Made by a program: the position numbers and the translations under genes
NCBI GenBank assembly: GCA_029884035.1
Contig: JAOUIM010000063.1
Coordinates: forward strand, 1 to 12,410
DNA length: 12,410 nucleotides
Reading direction: 5' to 3'
Source: Aquincola sp.
GTDB lineage: Bacteria; Pseudomonadota; Gammaproteobacteria; Burkholderiales; Burkholderiaceae_C
Part shown: positions 4,956 through 12,410 of the stretch, piece after piece
Position numbering within the stretch: position 1 is the first letter of the stretch
Layout: the number at the start of each line of letters is the position of its first letter
The notes under the pieces: generated by a model
What the model was told of the DNA's origin: nothing
The model's database searches: none
Seen by the model: the letters and a program-made list of their open reading frames with translations, nothing else

Positions 4956-7714
4956 AACGCATGCTGATCAACGCGACGCAGCCCGAAGAGCGTCGCCTGG
5001 CGATCGTCGATGGCCAGAAACTGCTCGACTTCGAGACCGAAATCGAAGGTCGCGAGCAACGCAAGGGCAATATCTACAAGGCCGTCGTCACGCGCGTCGA
5101 GCCTTCGCTCGAGGCCTGCTTCGTCGAATACGGCGAGGACCGGCACGGCTTCCTGCCGTTCAAGGAAATCTCGAAGACCTACTTCAAGGAAGGCGTCAGC
5201 GTGCGCGACGCCAAGATCCAGGATGTGATCTCCAACGGCCAGGAACTGCTGGTCCAGGTCGAAAAGGAAGAGCGCGGCAACAAGGGCGCGGCGCTGACGA
5301 CGTTCATTTCGCTGGCCGGCCGCTACCTGGTGCTGATGCCCAACAATCCGCGCGGCGGCGGCGTCTCCCGGCGCATCGAGGGCGAGGACCGCGAAGAGCT
5401 CAAGGAGAACCTCGACGCACTCGACTACCCGAAGGGCATGAGCCTGATCGCGCGCACCGCCGGCATCGGTCGCTCGGCGGCGGAGCTGCAATGGGACCTG
5501 AACTACATGCTCAAGCTCTGGGAGGCGATCGATTCGGCCGCCCAGGCCGGCAAGGGCGCGTTCCTGATCTACCAGGAAAGCTCGCTCGTGATCCGCGCGA
5601 TCCGCGACTACTTCACCGCCGACATCGGCGAGATCCTGATCGACACCGACGACATCTACGACCAGGCCAAGCAGTTCATGAACCACGTGATGCCGGAGAC
5701 GGCCAATCGCGTGAAGCGCTACCGCGACGACGCGTCGCTGTTCAGCCGGTTCCAGATCGAGCACCAGATCGAAACCGCGTTCTCTCGCACGGTGAGCCTG
5801 CCCTCGGGCGGCGCGATCGTGATCGATCACACCGAGGCGCTGGTGTCGATCGACGTCAATTCGGCGCGCGCCACGCGCGGCAGCGACATCGAGGAGACCG
5901 CCACGCGCACCAACCTCGAGGCGGCCGACGAGATTGCGCGCCAGATGCGGCTGCGTGACCTGGGCGGCCTGCTGGTGATCGACTTTATCGACATGGAGGA
6001 GTCGAAGAACCGGCGCGACGTGGAGCAGCGCCTGCGCGAGGCGATGAAGTTCGACCGCGCTCGCGTCCAGTACAGCGCGATCTCCAAGTTCGGCCTGCTC
6101 GAGCTGAGCCGCCAGCGCCTGCGCCCGGCTCTTTCGGAAGGCAGCCACATCACCTGCCCGCGCTGCAACGGCACCGGCCACATCCGCGACACCGAGTCGA
6201 GCGCGCTGCAGATCCTGCGCATGGTCCAGGAAGAGGCACTCAAGGACAACACCGCGGCGGTGCACGTGCAGGTGCCGGTCGAGGTGACTTCGTTTCTGCT
6301 CAACGAGAAGCGCTCGGAGATCACCAAGATCGAACTCAAGCAGCGCGTCAACGTGCTGCTGATCCCGAACCCGCACATCGAGACGCCGAACTACAAGCTC
6401 GAGCGCCTGCGGCACGACGATCCACGTCTGGAGACCTTCAAGGCCAGCTACACGATGATCGAGGAGCCCGACGACGAGGTCGGGATCACGCGGCGCGAGA
6501 AGGCCAAGCCACGCCAGGAGCCGGTGATCAAGGGCGTGCTGCCTGACCAGCCGGCGCCTGTCGCTGCGCCGGCACCTGCGCCCGTGGTCGCGGCACCGCT
6601 GGCGATGCCTGCGCCCGCGACGGCCGCGACGCGGCCCGCCGCCCCCGCGGGCGGGGGCTTCTTCGCATGGGTCAAGAAGCTGTTCGGGGGCGGCGAGGCG
6701 GCACCCACCGCAGCGACCGGCGTCGCGACAGCGACCGCAAGCACCGCCGCCGCGGCGGCCGCTGGCGGTGCGAGCAGGCGCGGTGAACGTGGCGAGCGTC
6801 GCGACGGACGGCGCAATGGTGGTCGCCGCGGGGAAGGTCGCGGGGAAGGTCGCGGGGAAGGTCGCGGGGAAGGCCGGAGTGAAGGGCGCGAGGGTCGCGG
6901 CGAACGCGGCGCCGAGGGTCGGCGCGAAGGACGCGAAGGACGCGAAGGCCGTGGCAGTGACTCCCGCGAGGGCCGTGGCCGGGATCAGCGTCGGGGCCAG
7001 GAATCGACAGCCGCGCCCGATGCAGCCGCGCAGCAGGCCCGCACGCCGCGAGGCGAAGGCGGCCGGCCGTCCAGAGGCGAACCGCGGGCCGATGACCGTG
7101 GTGTGGCGCCAGAGGCCGAGCGCATGCTCGACACGCAACCGCTGGCAGGCCCGACAGATGGCTTGCCGGTTGCGGCCAACCAGGCTGCGCCTGACGGAGA
7201 ACGCGACGGCGCGGGCCGCCGCCGCCGCCGCCGTGGCGGACGGGGCCGCAATCGCGGTGAAGGGGCGACGACGGCTGCCGACGGCGCCGATGCCGACAGC
7301 CTGGACATCGCGGACGACCTGCCCGAAGACGAGGTCGCCGAGCTGCCACTGGCCTCGGCGCCGATCGAGGAGACCGCTGCCCCGCCGGCGGTCGAACCGC
7401 AACCCCTGCCGCGCCCGGTGCCGGCCGCGCGGCCCATCGTCGTGCCCCCGGCCGCGCCCATGCGGGCCGAGCCCTATGTGCTGCCGATCGACGCGCTGAG
7501 CGCTGTGGCCAGCGAGGCCGGCCTCGAGTGGGTGCATTCCGACGCGGAAAAGGTGCGCCAGGCGCAGGAGGCGATCGCCGCCGCGCCGAAGCCGGTGCAT
7601 GTGCCGCGCGAGCCCAAGGCCGCTGTCGCGATCGACGAGGGTCCGCTGGTCCTGGTGGAAACGAAGAAGGACCTGTCGCAGATCCGGCTGCCGTTCGACA
7701 GCCCGTCGGCCTGA
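4952..7714 (+). CDS. rne: Ribonuclease E
   Basis: Essential endoribonuclease that starts mRNA decay and processes rRNA and tRNA precursors. It is normally the scaffold of the RNA degradosome at the inner membrane. Predicted length is 920 residues. The catalytic half matches the family: an S1 domain at about 37-120, a DNase I-like region with the magnesium-binding aspartates Asp301 (SIDVNS) and Asp344 (VIDFIDM), and the zinc link CPRC at Cys402/Cys405, which bridges subunits in E. coli (404/407). After about residue 520 the sequence is low-complexity Ala/Pro, then Arg/Gly/Glu. GFFAWVKKLFGG (569-580) looks like an amphipathic membrane-binding helix. Four RGEG repeats (626-641) and an arginine run followed by GGRGRN near 760 are likely RNA-binding. 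The tail ends in GPLVLVETKKDLSQ, a block I associate with betaproteobacterial RNase E. Binding sites for degradosome partners could not be identified. The gene is divergent from rluC and convergent with nagZ, so it is probably a single transcription unit. Confidence 0.97.
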   Translation: MKRMLINATQPEERRLAIVDGQKLLDFETEIEGREQRKGNIYKAVVTRVEPSLEACFVEYGEDRHGFLPFKEISKTYFKEGVSVRDAKIQDVISNGQELLVQVEKEERGNKGAALTTFISLAGRYLVLMPNNPRGGGVSRRIEGEDREELKENLDALDYPKGMSLIARTAGIGRSAAELQWDLNYMLKLWEAIDSAAQAGKGAFLIYQESSLVIRAIRDYFTADIGEILIDTDDIYDQAKQFMNHVMPETANRVKRYRDDASLFSRFQIEHQIETAFSRTVSLPSGGAIVIDHTEALVSIDVNSARATRGSDIEETATRTNLEAADEIARQMRLRDLGGLLVIDFIDMEESKNRRDVEQRLREAMKFDRARVQYSAISKFGLLELSRQRLRPALSEGSHITCPRCNGTGHIRDTESSALQILRMVQEEALKDNTAAVHVQVPVEVTSFLLNEKRSEITKIELKQRVNVLLIPNPHIETPNYKLERLRHDDPRLETFKASYTMIEEPDDEVGITRREKAKPRQEPVIKGVLPDQPAPVAAPAPAPVVAAPLAMPAPATAATRPAAPAGGGFFAWVKKLFGGGEAAPTAATGVATATASTAAAAAAGGASRRGERGERRDGRRNGGRRGEGRGEGRGEGRGEGRSEGREGRGERGAEGRREGREGREGRGSDSREGRGRDQRRGQESTAAPDAAAQQARTPRGEGGRPSRGEPRADDRGVAPEAERMLDTQPLAGPTDGLPVAANQAAPDGERDGAGRRRRRRGGRGRNRGEGATTAADGADADSLDIADDLPEDEVAELPLASAPIEETAAPPAVEPQPLPRPVPAARPIVVPPAAPMRAEPYVLPIDALSAVASEAGLEWVHSDAEKVRQAQEAIAAAPKPVHVPREPKAAVAIDEGPLVLVETKKDLSQIRLPFDSPSA
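6827..6873 (+). repeat. 12-bp tandem repeat inside rne
   Basis: The unit CGCGGGGAAGGT occurs three times exactly (6827-6862), followed by a fourth copy matching 11 of 12 bases. Each unit encodes Arg-Gly-Glu-Gly in the disordered tail. Because 12 is a multiple of three, slippage would change tail length without breaking the frame. Confidence 0.9.
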
Positions 7715-7722
7715 GCCACCCA

Positions 7723-7749
7723 GCCCGGCGCCGTCAAGCGGCGTCGGGC
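7723..7749 (+). terminator. Strong stem-loop at the rne/nagZ convergent junction
   Basis: GCCCGGCGCCG (7723-7733) pairs with CGGCGTCGGGC (7739-7749) over 11 pairs, including one G-U in the plus-strand RNA, around the loop TCAAG. It starts nine bases after the rne stop and encloses the nagZ stop codon (7734-7736). No T-run follows, so it may end transcription with help from Rho or protect the 3' end of rne mRNA. Confidence 0.5.
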
Positions 7750-8840
7750 AGCAAGCCGCGGGCGCGGCGGTAGGTCGGGTCGACCATCAACTGGTCCCAC
7801 TCGAGCGCGTTGCCCTGCGCCATCAGCGCCAGCCGGCGCGTCTCGTTGGCATCCGTGTCGTCGATGCGGCGCGGATCGCCCGAGAAATAGTAGTTGTGCA
7901 CGCCATCGATCAGCGCGTCGATGGCATGGCCGCCGTCCTCGACGCATTGATTGCACAGCAACACCATGTCGCATCCGGCCTGCAGCGCACGGATCGCAGC
8001 TTCGGTGTAGCTCAGCTCCCTGCCATCGATGGTTCGCGCACCGGCCATCGAGAGGTCGTCGCTGAAGATCGCGCCACGGAAGCCGAGCCGGCCGCGCAGG
8101 ATCTCCTGCAACCAGCGGCGCGAGAAACCAGCGGGCAATCCGTCGACCTGCGGGTAGATCACGTGCGCAGGCATCACCGAGGGCAAGCTGTCCTTCAGCC
8201 AGCCGTAGGGCGCCGCGTCGTCGGCGAGGATCGTCTCGAGGGCACGGTCGTCCACCGGCACGTCGGTGTGGGAGTCGGCTGCGACATGGCCGTGCCCCGG
8301 AAAGTGCTTGCCACAGGCGGCCATGCCGGCTCTGCGCATGCCGGCCATCAGGCTCGTCGCGAGCGCCGTGACCACCTTCGGGTCACGGTGGAAGGCGCGG
8401 TCGCCAATGACGGTGGACGGACCATGATCGAGATCGAGCACCGGCGCGAACGACATGTCCACGCCGCAGGCCCGCAGTTCGCTGGCCATCACGAAACCGG
8501 TTGCGTCGGCCGCCTCCTGGGCGGCGCGCGCGCTGGCGGTCCCTGCACTGCCGCCATCGCGCATCCACAGCTCGCCGAGCATCCTCATCGAGGGCAGCGG
8601 CGTGAATCCGTCGCTCGCGAAGCGCTGGACGCGACCACCCTCCTGATCGACGAGGATGAGGGCGTTCTCGTCGCTGGTCTGCTTGATGTCCCGGCACAGC
8701 GCCGCGAGCTGGGCGCGGTCGCTCCAATTGCGCGCGAACAGGATCACGCCGCCGGTGATCGGGTGCACGATGCGATTGCGGTCCTTGGGCGTCAGTGACT
8801 TGCCGGCCACGTCGATGATCAGGGGGGACAGTTGTTTCAC
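7734..8840 (-). CDS. nagZ: Beta-N-acetylhexosaminidase NagZ (GH3), cell-wall recycling
   Basis: Cytoplasmic glycoside hydrolase of family 3 that removes GlcNAc from GlcNAc-1,6-anhydroMur-peptides during peptidoglycan recycling. In many Gram-negatives its products influence AmpC beta-lactamase induction. The 368-residue protein (E. coli 341) shows DQEGGRVQR (65-73), the KHFPGHG block (178-184) followed by Asp189-Ser-His191, the family's acid/base dyad, and FSDDLSMAGA (259-268) carrying the nucleophile aspartate. PITGGVILFARN near the N-terminus is also typical. The start is GTG at 8840, which overlaps the acpS stop as GTGA. The in-frame extension to 8885 reads into acpS and has no family similarity. 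It is the last gene of the era-recO-pdxJ-acpS operon visible here, and its stop sits in a strong stem-loop shared with the end of rne. Confidence 0.96.
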   Translation of the reverse strand: MKQLSPLIIDVAGKSLTPKDRNRIVHPITGGVILFARNWSDRAQLAALCRDIKQTSDENALILVDQEGGRVQRFASDGFTPLPSMRMLGELWMRDGGSAGTASARAAQEAADATGFVMASELRACGVDMSFAPVLDLDHGPSTVIGDRAFHRDPKVVTALATSLMAGMRRAGMAACGKHFPGHGHVAADSHTDVPVDDRALETILADDAAPYGWLKDSLPSVMPAHVIYPQVDGLPAGFSRRWLQEILRGRLGFRGAIFSDDLSMAGARTIDGRELSYTEAAIRALQAGCDMVLLCNQCVEDGGHAIDALIDGVHNYYFSGDPRRIDDTDANETRRLALMAQGNALEWDQLMVDPTYRRARGLLPDAA

Positions 8841-9247
8841 GGCGGCTCCGGTCGATGGCGCGCTTGCACGACGACGAAGGCACAAGCGTAGCTGCTTTCG
8901 TCACTGACGCTGACCTGCGCGTCGAGGCCGCGCGCGTCGAACCACGCCTTCAGCGCACCGTGCAGGCGGATCTCGGGCTTGCCGCTCGGCGCCTTCACCA
9001 CCTCGCAGTCGCGCCAGGTCATTGGCAGCCGCAGGCCCAGGCCGATCGCCTTCGAGAAGGCCTCCTTGGCGGCGAAGCGCGTGGCCAGGTAGGCGACGCC
9101 GCGCGCCTCGAGCTTGGCCCGCCGCGCCCGGAAGACCTCGATCTCGTGCGGCCCGAGCACGCGCTCGGCAAAGCGGTCGCCGCGCCGCCCGAGCGCGGCG
9201 GCAATGCGTCCGATGTCGCAGATGTCGGTACCGATGCCGTGGATCAT
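8837..9247 (-). CDS. acpS: Holo-[acyl-carrier-protein] synthase
   Basis: Transfers 4'-phosphopantetheine from coenzyme A to the serine of acyl carrier protein, activating it for fatty acid synthesis. At 136 residues it has the usual AcpS length and shows the two magnesium-binding motifs: GTDI with Asp8 and FAAKEAFSKA with Glu62. The N-terminal IHGIGTDICDI and the C-terminal SVSDESSYACAFVV are also typical. The ATG at 9247 directly abuts the pdxJ stop, with no bases between TGA and ATG, and the acpS stop overlaps the nagZ start. Translation of the three genes is therefore probably coupled. The pdxJ-acpS pair is conserved well beyond this group. Confidence 0.97.
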   Translation of the reverse strand: MIHGIGTDICDIGRIAAALGRRGDRFAERVLGPHEIEVFRARRAKLEARGVAYLATRFAAKEAFSKAIGLGLRLPMTWRDCEVVKAPSGKPEIRLHGALKAWFDARGLDAQVSVSDESSYACAFVVVQARHRPEPP

Positions 9248-10027
9248 TCAGGCGTACGCGCGCTGTATGCAGCGCTGGTACTCGCGCACCGTCTCGCCAT
9301 AGCCCAGCTCGAGCGCATCGGCGATCAGGGCATGACCGATCGACACCTCCTGGACGCCGGGCACGGCGCGCAGGAAATCCGTCAGGTTGGCGCGGTTCAG
9401 GTCGTGACCGGCATTGACGCCGAGCCCCACTGCCAATGCCGCCGACGCCGCAGCCCTGTAGCGCTCGAGCTGTGCCACTGCCTGTGCCGTGCCATGGGCT
9501 GCGGCATAGGGCTCGGTGTACAGCTCGATGCGGTCGGCGCCGATCGTGGCCACCGCCGCGATCGCCTGCGGGTCGGCATCCATGAACAGGCTGACGCGCA
9601 CGCCGAGCGCGCGCGCCTCGGCCACCAGCGGCGCCACGCGCGACAGGTCCGCGATCCCGAACCCATGGTCGCTCGTGAACTGGCCGGGCGCATCGGGAAC
9701 GAAGGTCGTCTGATGCGGACGGAACTCGCGCACGAATGCCATCAAGTTGTCGAGCGGATTGCCTTCGATGTTGAACTCGGCCGCGGGCCATTGCGCCATC
9801 AGCGCTGCCAGATCGCGCACGTCGTCGGGCCGGATGTGGCGCGCATCGGGCCGCGGGTGCACCGTGATGCCCTGGGCGCCGGCCTCCAGACACAGCGTGG
9901 CTGCACGCACGACGCCCGGGATGCCGAGGTGCCGGGTGTTGCGCAGCAGTGCGACCTTGTTGACGTTGACCGACAGCGCGCACCGGTTCGTGCGGTGTCC
10001 GGCTTCGGGTGCGACCAGAGGGTTCAT
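9248..10027 (-). CDS. pdxJ: Pyridoxine 5'-phosphate synthase
   Basis: Condenses 1-deoxy-D-xylulose 5-phosphate with 3-amino-2-oxopropyl phosphate to pyridoxine 5'-phosphate in the DXP-dependent vitamin B6 pathway. The 259-residue TIM barrel shows LSVNVNKVALLRN (substrate-site strand 1), ITVHPRPDARHI with His57, FNIEGNP with Glu88, FTSDHG in loop 4, and GLGVNAGHDL with His208. The latter three catalytic positions correspond by motif to E. coli His45, Glu72 and His193. About 17 residues precede the conserved LSVNVN segment, slightly longer than usual. The ATG at 10027 is nevertheless supported by its ATGA overlap with the recO stop. Confidence 0.97.
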   Translation of the reverse strand: MNPLVAPEAGHRTNRCALSVNVNKVALLRNTRHLGIPGVVRAATLCLEAGAQGITVHPRPDARHIRPDDVRDLAALMAQWPAAEFNIEGNPLDNLMAFVREFRPHQTTFVPDAPGQFTSDHGFGIADLSRVAPLVAEARALGVRVSLFMDADPQAIAAVATIGADRIELYTEPYAAAHGTAQAVAQLERYRAAASAALAVGLGVNAGHDLNRANLTDFLRAVPGVQEVSIGHALIADALELGYGETVREYQRCIQRAYA

Positions 10028-10791
10028 GGCAGATCGAGCATCGAGCGCAGTTCGCGGACCACCTCGCGCGTGCGAAGGGGCGCGTGGCCCAGATGATAGG
10101 CAAGCATGCGGCGCAGCTGTCTGCGCAGCGGGACTTCGGCCGTGCGGCAGGCCTCTCGCAGGTCGTCGAAGCTGCCGCGCGCGAGTGCAGCCTGAAGCGC
10201 CATGAGCTGCGCGCCGGCGAGTGTCGCGCCGGCCTCGGGTGCGGCTGCGGCCAGCCCGCCTTCAGGCCATAGCGTGTAGTGCCGATCGCGCTCAACCGCG
10301 GCCTGGTTCGCGGTGACATGGGCCAGGTCAGGCAGCAGACCCAGCTCGCGCAACAGCACGAGCTCGAACGCGCGCAGGACCAGCGGCTCGTCGGCGCCGC
10401 CGAGCCGCTCCAGCACCAGTGCATACAGGTCCCACAGCGCCGGATGGGGATCGTCGCGCGCCAGCAGTTTCATCAGCAGTTCGTTGAGGTAGAAGCCGGC
10501 GAGCAGGGCCGGGCCGCCGATGGTCGGCGAGCCGCCGCTCCACTCGGCGCCCCGCAGGTTGTGGACCTCCGCCTGCACCTCGGAACGCGCGTGGCCGAAG
10601 CTCACGGCGATGCGCTGGAACGGCAGCAGCACCGCGCGCAGGCCGGACGTTGGGCGCTTCGCGCCCTTGGCGGCCACGACCACGCGGCCGGCCTCGCGGG
10701 TGAACAGGTCGACGATCAGGCTCGACTCGCTCCAGTCGTAGCGGTGCAGCACGAAGGCCAGGTGCGGCGCGACCGTGCCGCGCGGCGTCAT
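10024..10791 (-). CDS. recO: DNA repair protein RecO
   Basis: Mediator of the RecFOR pathway that helps load RecA onto SSB-coated single-stranded DNA and anneals complementary strands. The 255-residue protein has an N-terminal OB-fold of about 80 residues (FVLHRYDWSESSLIVDLFTREAGR, then VAAKGAKRPTS and LLPFQRI) and a helical C-terminal domain including YLNELLMKLLARDDPHP and LRAFELVLLRELGLLP. The four-cysteine zinc motif present in some RecO proteins is absent. The assignment rests on the OB-fold signature, the helical block and the position between era and pdxJ. ATG at 10791 overlaps the stop of the TPR-like gene as ATGA. Confidence 0.95.
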   Translation of the reverse strand: MTPRGTVAPHLAFVLHRYDWSESSLIVDLFTREAGRVVVAAKGAKRPTSGLRAVLLPFQRIAVSFGHARSEVQAEVHNLRGAEWSGGSPTIGGPALLAGFYLNELLMKLLARDDPHPALWDLYALVLERLGGADEPLVLRAFELVLLRELGLLPDLAHVTANQAAVERDRHYTLWPEGGLAAAAPEAGATLAGAQLMALQAALARGSFDDLREACRTAEVPLRRQLRRMLAYHLGHAPLRTREVVRELRSMLDLP

Positions 10792-11678
10792 GGCGCCGCC
10801 TGCGCGAGCGCCTGCAGGGCGTCGAGCGCGCCGCGGCAGGATGCCTGGTCGTCGCTGTCGAGGCGGCCGAAGGCGTCACGCGCTGCGGCTGCGTGGTGCG
10901 CACAGGCGGCGCGGTCACCGCGTGCGTGCTGCACGCGAGCCAGCGCCTCGTGGCCGAAGAAGTGCTCGTACGGAAGCGCGTCGTGGGCGATGCAGGCTGC
11001 CAAGCATTGCGCTGCATGGTGAAGCGCCTCGTCGGCGCGGCCGGCGCTCAGGTGGGCGAGCGCGAGCCCGTAGTCGGCCCGTTCGACCTCGAGCCAGGTG
11101 CCGGCGTGGCTCCAGTGCACGCGGCTGGCCGCTGCCAGGTCGAGCATGGCTGCGGTGTCGGCCGCCGTGCGCTTGGCACCCCGGTCGTGCAGTTCCCAGG
11201 TCATGTTGTTGCAGGCAATCGCCAGTGGTCGGTGATCGGCCGCAGAAGCTTGCGGCAGCGCCGCAAGGCGCTCCCGCGCCGATGCAATGAACGCAAGCGC
11301 CCGCTCGCTCTGGCCACGCCCGACGCACAAGGTCGCGGCTGCGCTTTGCGCTCGCACGGTCTCGGCGTCGGTGAAGCCATCGAGCGCCGCGCGGCCGGAC
11401 TGCGCAAGGTCGAGCGTTGCCCGCGCGACGCGCAATGCCGACTGCACGCGGGCGTCGGCCTTGTCGTGCGAGGCCAGTGCAGCGAGGCGCCATCGTGCGT
11501 CGTCGAAGCGGCCCAGGTGCTCGCCCAGCAGGTGCACGACGAAACGCACCAGCGCTTCCAGCTGGGCCGGGTTCGCCGGCGCGGGCGTGCCGGTGCGCAG
11601 CCTGTCGGCGACGGCTTCGCTGTGCTGGGCGTGGTCGGCCCAGGCCTGGGCCATGAAGGCTTCGAAGGTCTCGCTCAT
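10788..11678 (-). CDS. Uncharacterised TPR-like alpha-helical protein between era and recO
   Basis: A 296-residue, alanine-rich, apparently cytoplasmic protein with no signal peptide or membrane segment. I do not recognise a named family. Helix-turn-helix pairs with TPR-like spacing of small and aromatic residues are visible at about 153-184 (NNMTWELHDRG), 195-228 (ERADYGLALAHLSAGRADEA) and 236-270 (FFGHEALARVQHARGDRAA). The N-terminal 80 residues are helical, with charged and aromatic positions (WADHA, GEHLGRFDDARWRL). Six cysteines and many histidines are present without a recognisable metal-binding pattern. A scaffold or protein-interaction role is only inference. The ATG at 11678 starts eight bases after the era stop, and its own stop overlaps the recO ATG as ATGA, so it is built into the operon and is very likely real. 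The open frame extends back to 12062, but that part overlies era and is a shadow. Confidence 0.82.
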   Translation of the reverse strand: MSETFEAFMAQAWADHAQHSEAVADRLRTGTPAPANPAQLEALVRFVVHLLGEHLGRFDDARWRLAALASHDKADARVQSALRVARATLDLAQSGRAALDGFTDAETVRAQSAAATLCVGRGQSERALAFIASARERLAALPQASAADHRPLAIACNNMTWELHDRGAKRTAADTAAMLDLAAASRVHWSHAGTWLEVERADYGLALAHLSAGRADEALHHAAQCLAACIAHDALPYEHFFGHEALARVQHARGDRAACAHHAAAARDAFGRLDSDDQASCRGALDALQALAQAAP

Positions 11679-11686
11679 GCGCGCAC

Positions 11687-12410
11687 TCACTCGTAACCGT
11701 AGCTTCGCAGATGTTCCTCGCTCGCGGCCCAACCGGCGCGCACCTTGACCCACAGCTCGAGGAACACCTTGGCCCCGAGCAGGCGCTCGAGCTCCTGGCG
11801 CGCCTCGCTGCCGATGCGCTTGAGCCGCTCCCCGCCCTCCCCGATGATCATGCCCTTGTGCGCCTCGCGCTCGACCACGATCGTGGCCGCAATGCGACGC
11901 ATCGGCCGTACCGGGTCGCCTTCCTCCTCGAACTTGTCGATCACGACGGTGCTGCCATAAGGCAACTCGTCTCCGGTGAGGCGAAACAGCTTCTCGCGAA
12001 TCAGCTCGCTGGCGAGGAACCGCTCGCTGCGGTCGGTCAGGGCATCGGGGTCGTACAGCCATGGCTGCTCGGGAAGATGGCGCGCGACGATCTGGACGAG
12101 GCGCGGCGCGTCGGCCTCGCGGATCGCAGACATCGGCACGAATTCGGCGAAGTCGCGCCGCTCCCGCATGGTGGCCAGCCAGGGCAGCACGTCGTCGCGC
12201 CGGGCAAGCGCGTCGAGCTTGTTGGCCACCAGAAGCACGGGCTTGTGCGAGGGCAGCAGGGCCAGCACCTTGGCATCTTCGGGGGTGAACTTGCCGGACT
12301 CGACGACGAACAGCACCACGTCGACGTCGGACAGCACGCCCTTGACCGTCCGGTTCAGGTTGCGATTGAGCGCATTGCCGTGCCGCGTCTGGAAGCCCGG
12401 GGTATCGACG
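11687..12410 (-). CDS. era: GTPase Era (5' end outside the window)
   Basis: Essential Ras-like GTPase that binds the 3' end of 16S rRNA and assists 30S subunit maturation. About 240 C-terminal residues are visible. The gene runs off the window edge with the G3 motif DTPG among the first visible residues. The P-loop and G2 are missing only because of the cut. Further landmarks are HGNALNRNLNRTV (switch II region), ANKLD (G4) and a short SAI (G5). The C-terminal KH domain carries VVEREAHKGMIIGEGGERLKRIG and ends ELWVKVRAGWAASEEHLRSYGY, as usual for Era. A methionine at 12337 is internal and not the start. The upstream neighbours are expected to be lepA, lepB and rnc, which cannot be seen here. 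Confidence 0.97.
   Translation of the reverse strand, partial: VDTPGFQTRHGNALNRNLNRTVKGVLSDVDVVLFVVESGKFTPEDAKVLALLPSHKPVLLVANKLDALARRDDVLPWLATMRERRDFAEFVPMSAIREADAPRLVQIVARHLPEQPWLYDPDALTDRSERFLASELIREKLFRLTGDELPYGSTVVIDKFEEEGDPVRPMRRIAATIVVEREAHKGMIIGEGGERLKRIGSEARQELERLLGAKVFLELWVKVRAGWAASEEHLRSYGYE

Noticed and set aside
6560..7260. Alanine/arginine-rich stretch of rne as a possible frameshift or foreign insert
   Set aside because: The frame stays intact to a typical RNase E C-terminus. Disordered, repeat-rich tails are normal for this enzyme.
4436..7600. 1054-residue open frame antisense to rne
   Set aside because: It mirrors rne on the opposite strand, is low-complexity (Arg, Ala, His, Leu rich), and has no family features. 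Long antisense frames are expected in GC-rich genes.
10893..11696. 267-residue plus-strand frame over the TPR-like gene
   Set aside because: It has no recognisable domain, whereas the minus-strand frame fits the operon with an ATGA overlap to recO.
1..12410. Search for CRISPR arrays, transposases, integrases, toxin-antitoxin pairs, tRNAs or other mobile or defence modules
   Set aside because: None seen. The only tandem repeat is the short in-frame one inside rne, and all substantial genes are core functions or operon members.

Overview
The window is a GC-rich stretch of proteobacterial core genome that looks chromosomal. Nothing in it resembles a phage, insertion sequence, CRISPR array, defence system or secondary-metabolite cluster. 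The best guess for the organism is a betaproteobacterium of the order Burkholderiales, perhaps near the Comamonadaceae or the Leptothrix/Rubrivivax group. This rests on two gene orders, rne / rluC - HAD phosphatase - Rieske protein - sppA and era - recO - pdxJ - acpS - nagZ. It also rests on the protein sequences, for example the RNase E C-terminal tail and the long E. coli-type Psd. The assignment is from memory of those families, not from a search.

Layout: (1) positions 1-307, the 3' end of a plus-strand gene of unknown function. (2) positions 323-4454, a minus-strand run read in the order rluC, HAD phosphatase, Rieske protein, sppA, psd. Its last three genes are joined by overlapping stop and start codons. 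(3) positions 4455-4951, the only gene-free stretch over 300 bases. It lies between the divergent rluC and rne and appears to be a roughly 500-nt rne 5' leader, with a perfect TATAAT box sitting inside the first codons of rluC. (4) positions 4952-7714, rne on the plus strand. (5) positions 7734-12410, a convergent minus-strand operon read in the order era (5' end outside the window), an uncharacterised TPR-like protein, recO, pdxJ, acpS, nagZ. From the TPR-like gene onward each stop overlaps or abuts the next start.

Functionally the window combines RNA metabolism and ribosome maturation (RNase E, RluC, Era), DNA repair (RecO), cofactor and lipid synthesis (PdxJ, AcpS, Psd), cell-wall recycling (NagZ) and membrane proteolysis (SppA). 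I did not find a previously undescribed system. The parts most worth a second look are the structured rne leader with its overlapping promoter and short upstream reading frames, and the TPR-like gene inserted between era and recO.
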